Source of the DNA: Tardiphaga sp.
GTDB taxonomy: Bacteria > Pseudomonadota > Alphaproteobacteria > Rhizobiales > Xanthobacteraceae
NCBI GenBank assembly: GCA_030147505.1
Contig: JASBVG010000104.1
Span: 1-64,000 of the forward strand
Direction: 5' to 3'
DNA length: 64,000 nucleotides
Under the pieces are notes generated by a model. That model saw only the letters and a list, made by a program, of their open reading frames with translations, was not told the origin of the DNA and ran no database searches. A program made the translations under genes and the position numbers. Within the stretch, counting starts at the first letter, position 1, and every line of letters begins with the position of its first letter. Shown piece by piece: positions 63,266-64,000 of this stretch.

Positions 63266-64000
63266 ATGCGGCGGCGTGACTTTATTGCATTTCTCGGGGC
63301 CGCATCTGCGCTGCCGCGGGCTGCATGGTCCCAGCAGGCGAGGTGTGAGGCCGCGTCAGATCTGGCGTGTTTTGGCGACATTCCGGTCTCTTACGACGAT
63401 GACAGATTCAAAGGTAATGCTGCGTCACGCGCATTGAAACTCTCGTCGGGCGGCACCGTCAGCAACAAGAGCATTACGCAGACCGGCAGTATCGCCTCGA
63501 TCGTGACCGGCGACGGTGCGACGATCAGGAATTGTCGAGTCAATTCGAGAGAATGTGTTCGCATCGGCGGCGGTGGCGTGTTCCTGATCGACCATTGCTA
63601 TCTGGAAGCACTCGGCGTTGAATCCGACCATGCAGACGTGATCCAGGCCTATTCGCCGGGGAGCCGGGGGACACTCAAAATATCGAATACCGGGATCGCG
63701 ACCCACGGTACCGCGGCCAATGTCGGAGTGTTCATTGCTGACAACTGGACTGGCACGATCGATCTCGAGAACGTCGCCTTCATCGGCGGCGGTGTCAACT
63801 ATGGTCTCCGTATCCATCCCGATGCCGGCGGCGATAATATCATAAGATTGAGGAACGTGCTTTTCATTCCTCCGTTCAGATACGCGCCATATCTGTTCGG
63901 AAATGTCGGCCGGCAAAAGAATATCATCGAGCTATGGGAGAACGTACGCATAGCAACGATGGAGAATGACAGGCTTGCTTTAGGACCGGCTTTGCCGAAG
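63266..64000 (+). CDS. Tat-exported parallel beta-helix protein, 3' end outside window
   Basis: The frame from ATG 63266 stays open for 245 codons to the window edge. GGGAGG at 63252-63257 is a strong ribosome-binding site, 5 bases after the polymerase gene ends. The N-terminus RRRDFIAFLGAASALPRAAW followed by SQQA is a twin-arginine signal peptide. The rest has short beta-strand repeats (VTGDGATIRNCRVNS, VFLIDHCYLEALGVES, IDLENVAFIGGGVNYGLRIH) as in right-handed beta-helix pectate-lyase-like proteins. Such folded, exported proteins in polysaccharide loci are often lyases or epimerases that trim the polymer. No catalytic residues can be named from the visible part. Confidence 0.8.
   Translation, partial: MRRRDFIAFLGAASALPRAAWSQQARCEAASDLACFGDIPVSYDDDRFKGNAASRALKLSSGGTVSNKSITQTGSIASIVTGDGATIRNCRVNSRECVRIGGGGVFLIDHCYLEALGVESDHADVIQAYSPGSRGTLKISNTGIATHGTAANVGVFIADNWTGTIDLENVAFIGGGVNYGLRIHPDAGGDNIIRLRNVLFIPPFRYAPYLFGNVGRQKNIIELWENVRIATMENDRLALGPALPK

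Noticed and set aside
1..64000. CRISPR arrays, rRNA and tRNA genes, complete insertion sequences
   Set aside because: No evenly spaced repeats, cloverleaf-like sequence with a CCA-type end, or transposase with terminal inverted repeats was noticed. Absence was judged by eye only; tRNAscan and an IS search would settle it.

Overview
The window looks like a chromosomal segment of an alphaproteobacterium, most likely a Rhizobiales member near Bradyrhizobium, Rhodopseudomonas or Tardiphaga (Nitrobacteraceae). This is inferred from the GC-rich coding sequence, the fused CysN-CysC sulfate-activating enzyme beside an iron-sulfur type CysH, the Liv-type transporter operon, and giant DUF3739-type filamentous haemagglutinins. 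Genus is not proven. No rRNA, tRNA or CRISPR array was seen.

Region 1 (1-18957) is an adhesin region. It opens with the C-terminal end of one filamentous-haemagglutinin (TpsA-like) protein cut by the window edge. A short decayed piece of a further adhesin copy and a decayed tyrosine recombinase follow. Then comes a cell-surface-signalling cassette: a small periplasmic STN-domain protein without a beta-barrel, an ECF sigma factor and a FecR-type anti-sigma factor, leading into a 4130-residue TpsA-like adhesin. The order resembles the Vre (PUMA3) system of Pseudomonas, which controls a two-partner-secretion protein. No TpsB pore is visible in the window.

Region 2 (18958-27016) is a catabolic or uptake unit. 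A minus-strand set (GntR/FCD regulator, 3-hydroxyisobutyrate-dehydrogenase-like enzyme, alpha/beta hydrolase) diverges from a five-gene Liv-type ABC transporter followed by a carboxymuconolactone-decarboxylase-family protein. Direct repeats between the two sets are probable operators. A strong terminator closes the unit.

Region 3 (27284-30926) is assimilatory sulfate reduction: cysH diverges from cysD-cysNC.

Region 4 (31217 to the end) is a Wzx/Wzy-type exopolysaccharide locus of about 33 kb. It has an initiating sugar-phosphate transferase, an O-antigen-polymerase-like protein, a Wza-like exporter and a Wzc-like tyrosine autokinase on the minus strand. The plus strand has rfbB-rfbA, amino-sugar enzymes (Gfo/Idh/MocA oxidoreductase, left-handed beta-helix acyltransferase, two DegT aminotransferases, an epimerase), a Wzx flippase, several glycosyltransferases including a PssD/PssE-like pair and a glycosyltransferase-methyltransferase fusion, a polysaccharide deacetylase, a second polymerase-like protein, and a Tat-exported beta-helix protein cut by the window end. 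Embedded in it is a type I secretion cassette: a two-module DUF4082/cadherin-like protein, a 112-residue unknown protein, a HlyB-type ABC exporter, a HlyD-type adaptor and an unknown 388-residue protein. Nine intergenic gaps in this locus are strikingly AT-rich; most share an ATTAAATA-like motif, suggesting control by one AT-binding regulator such as MucR or another xenogeneic silencer.
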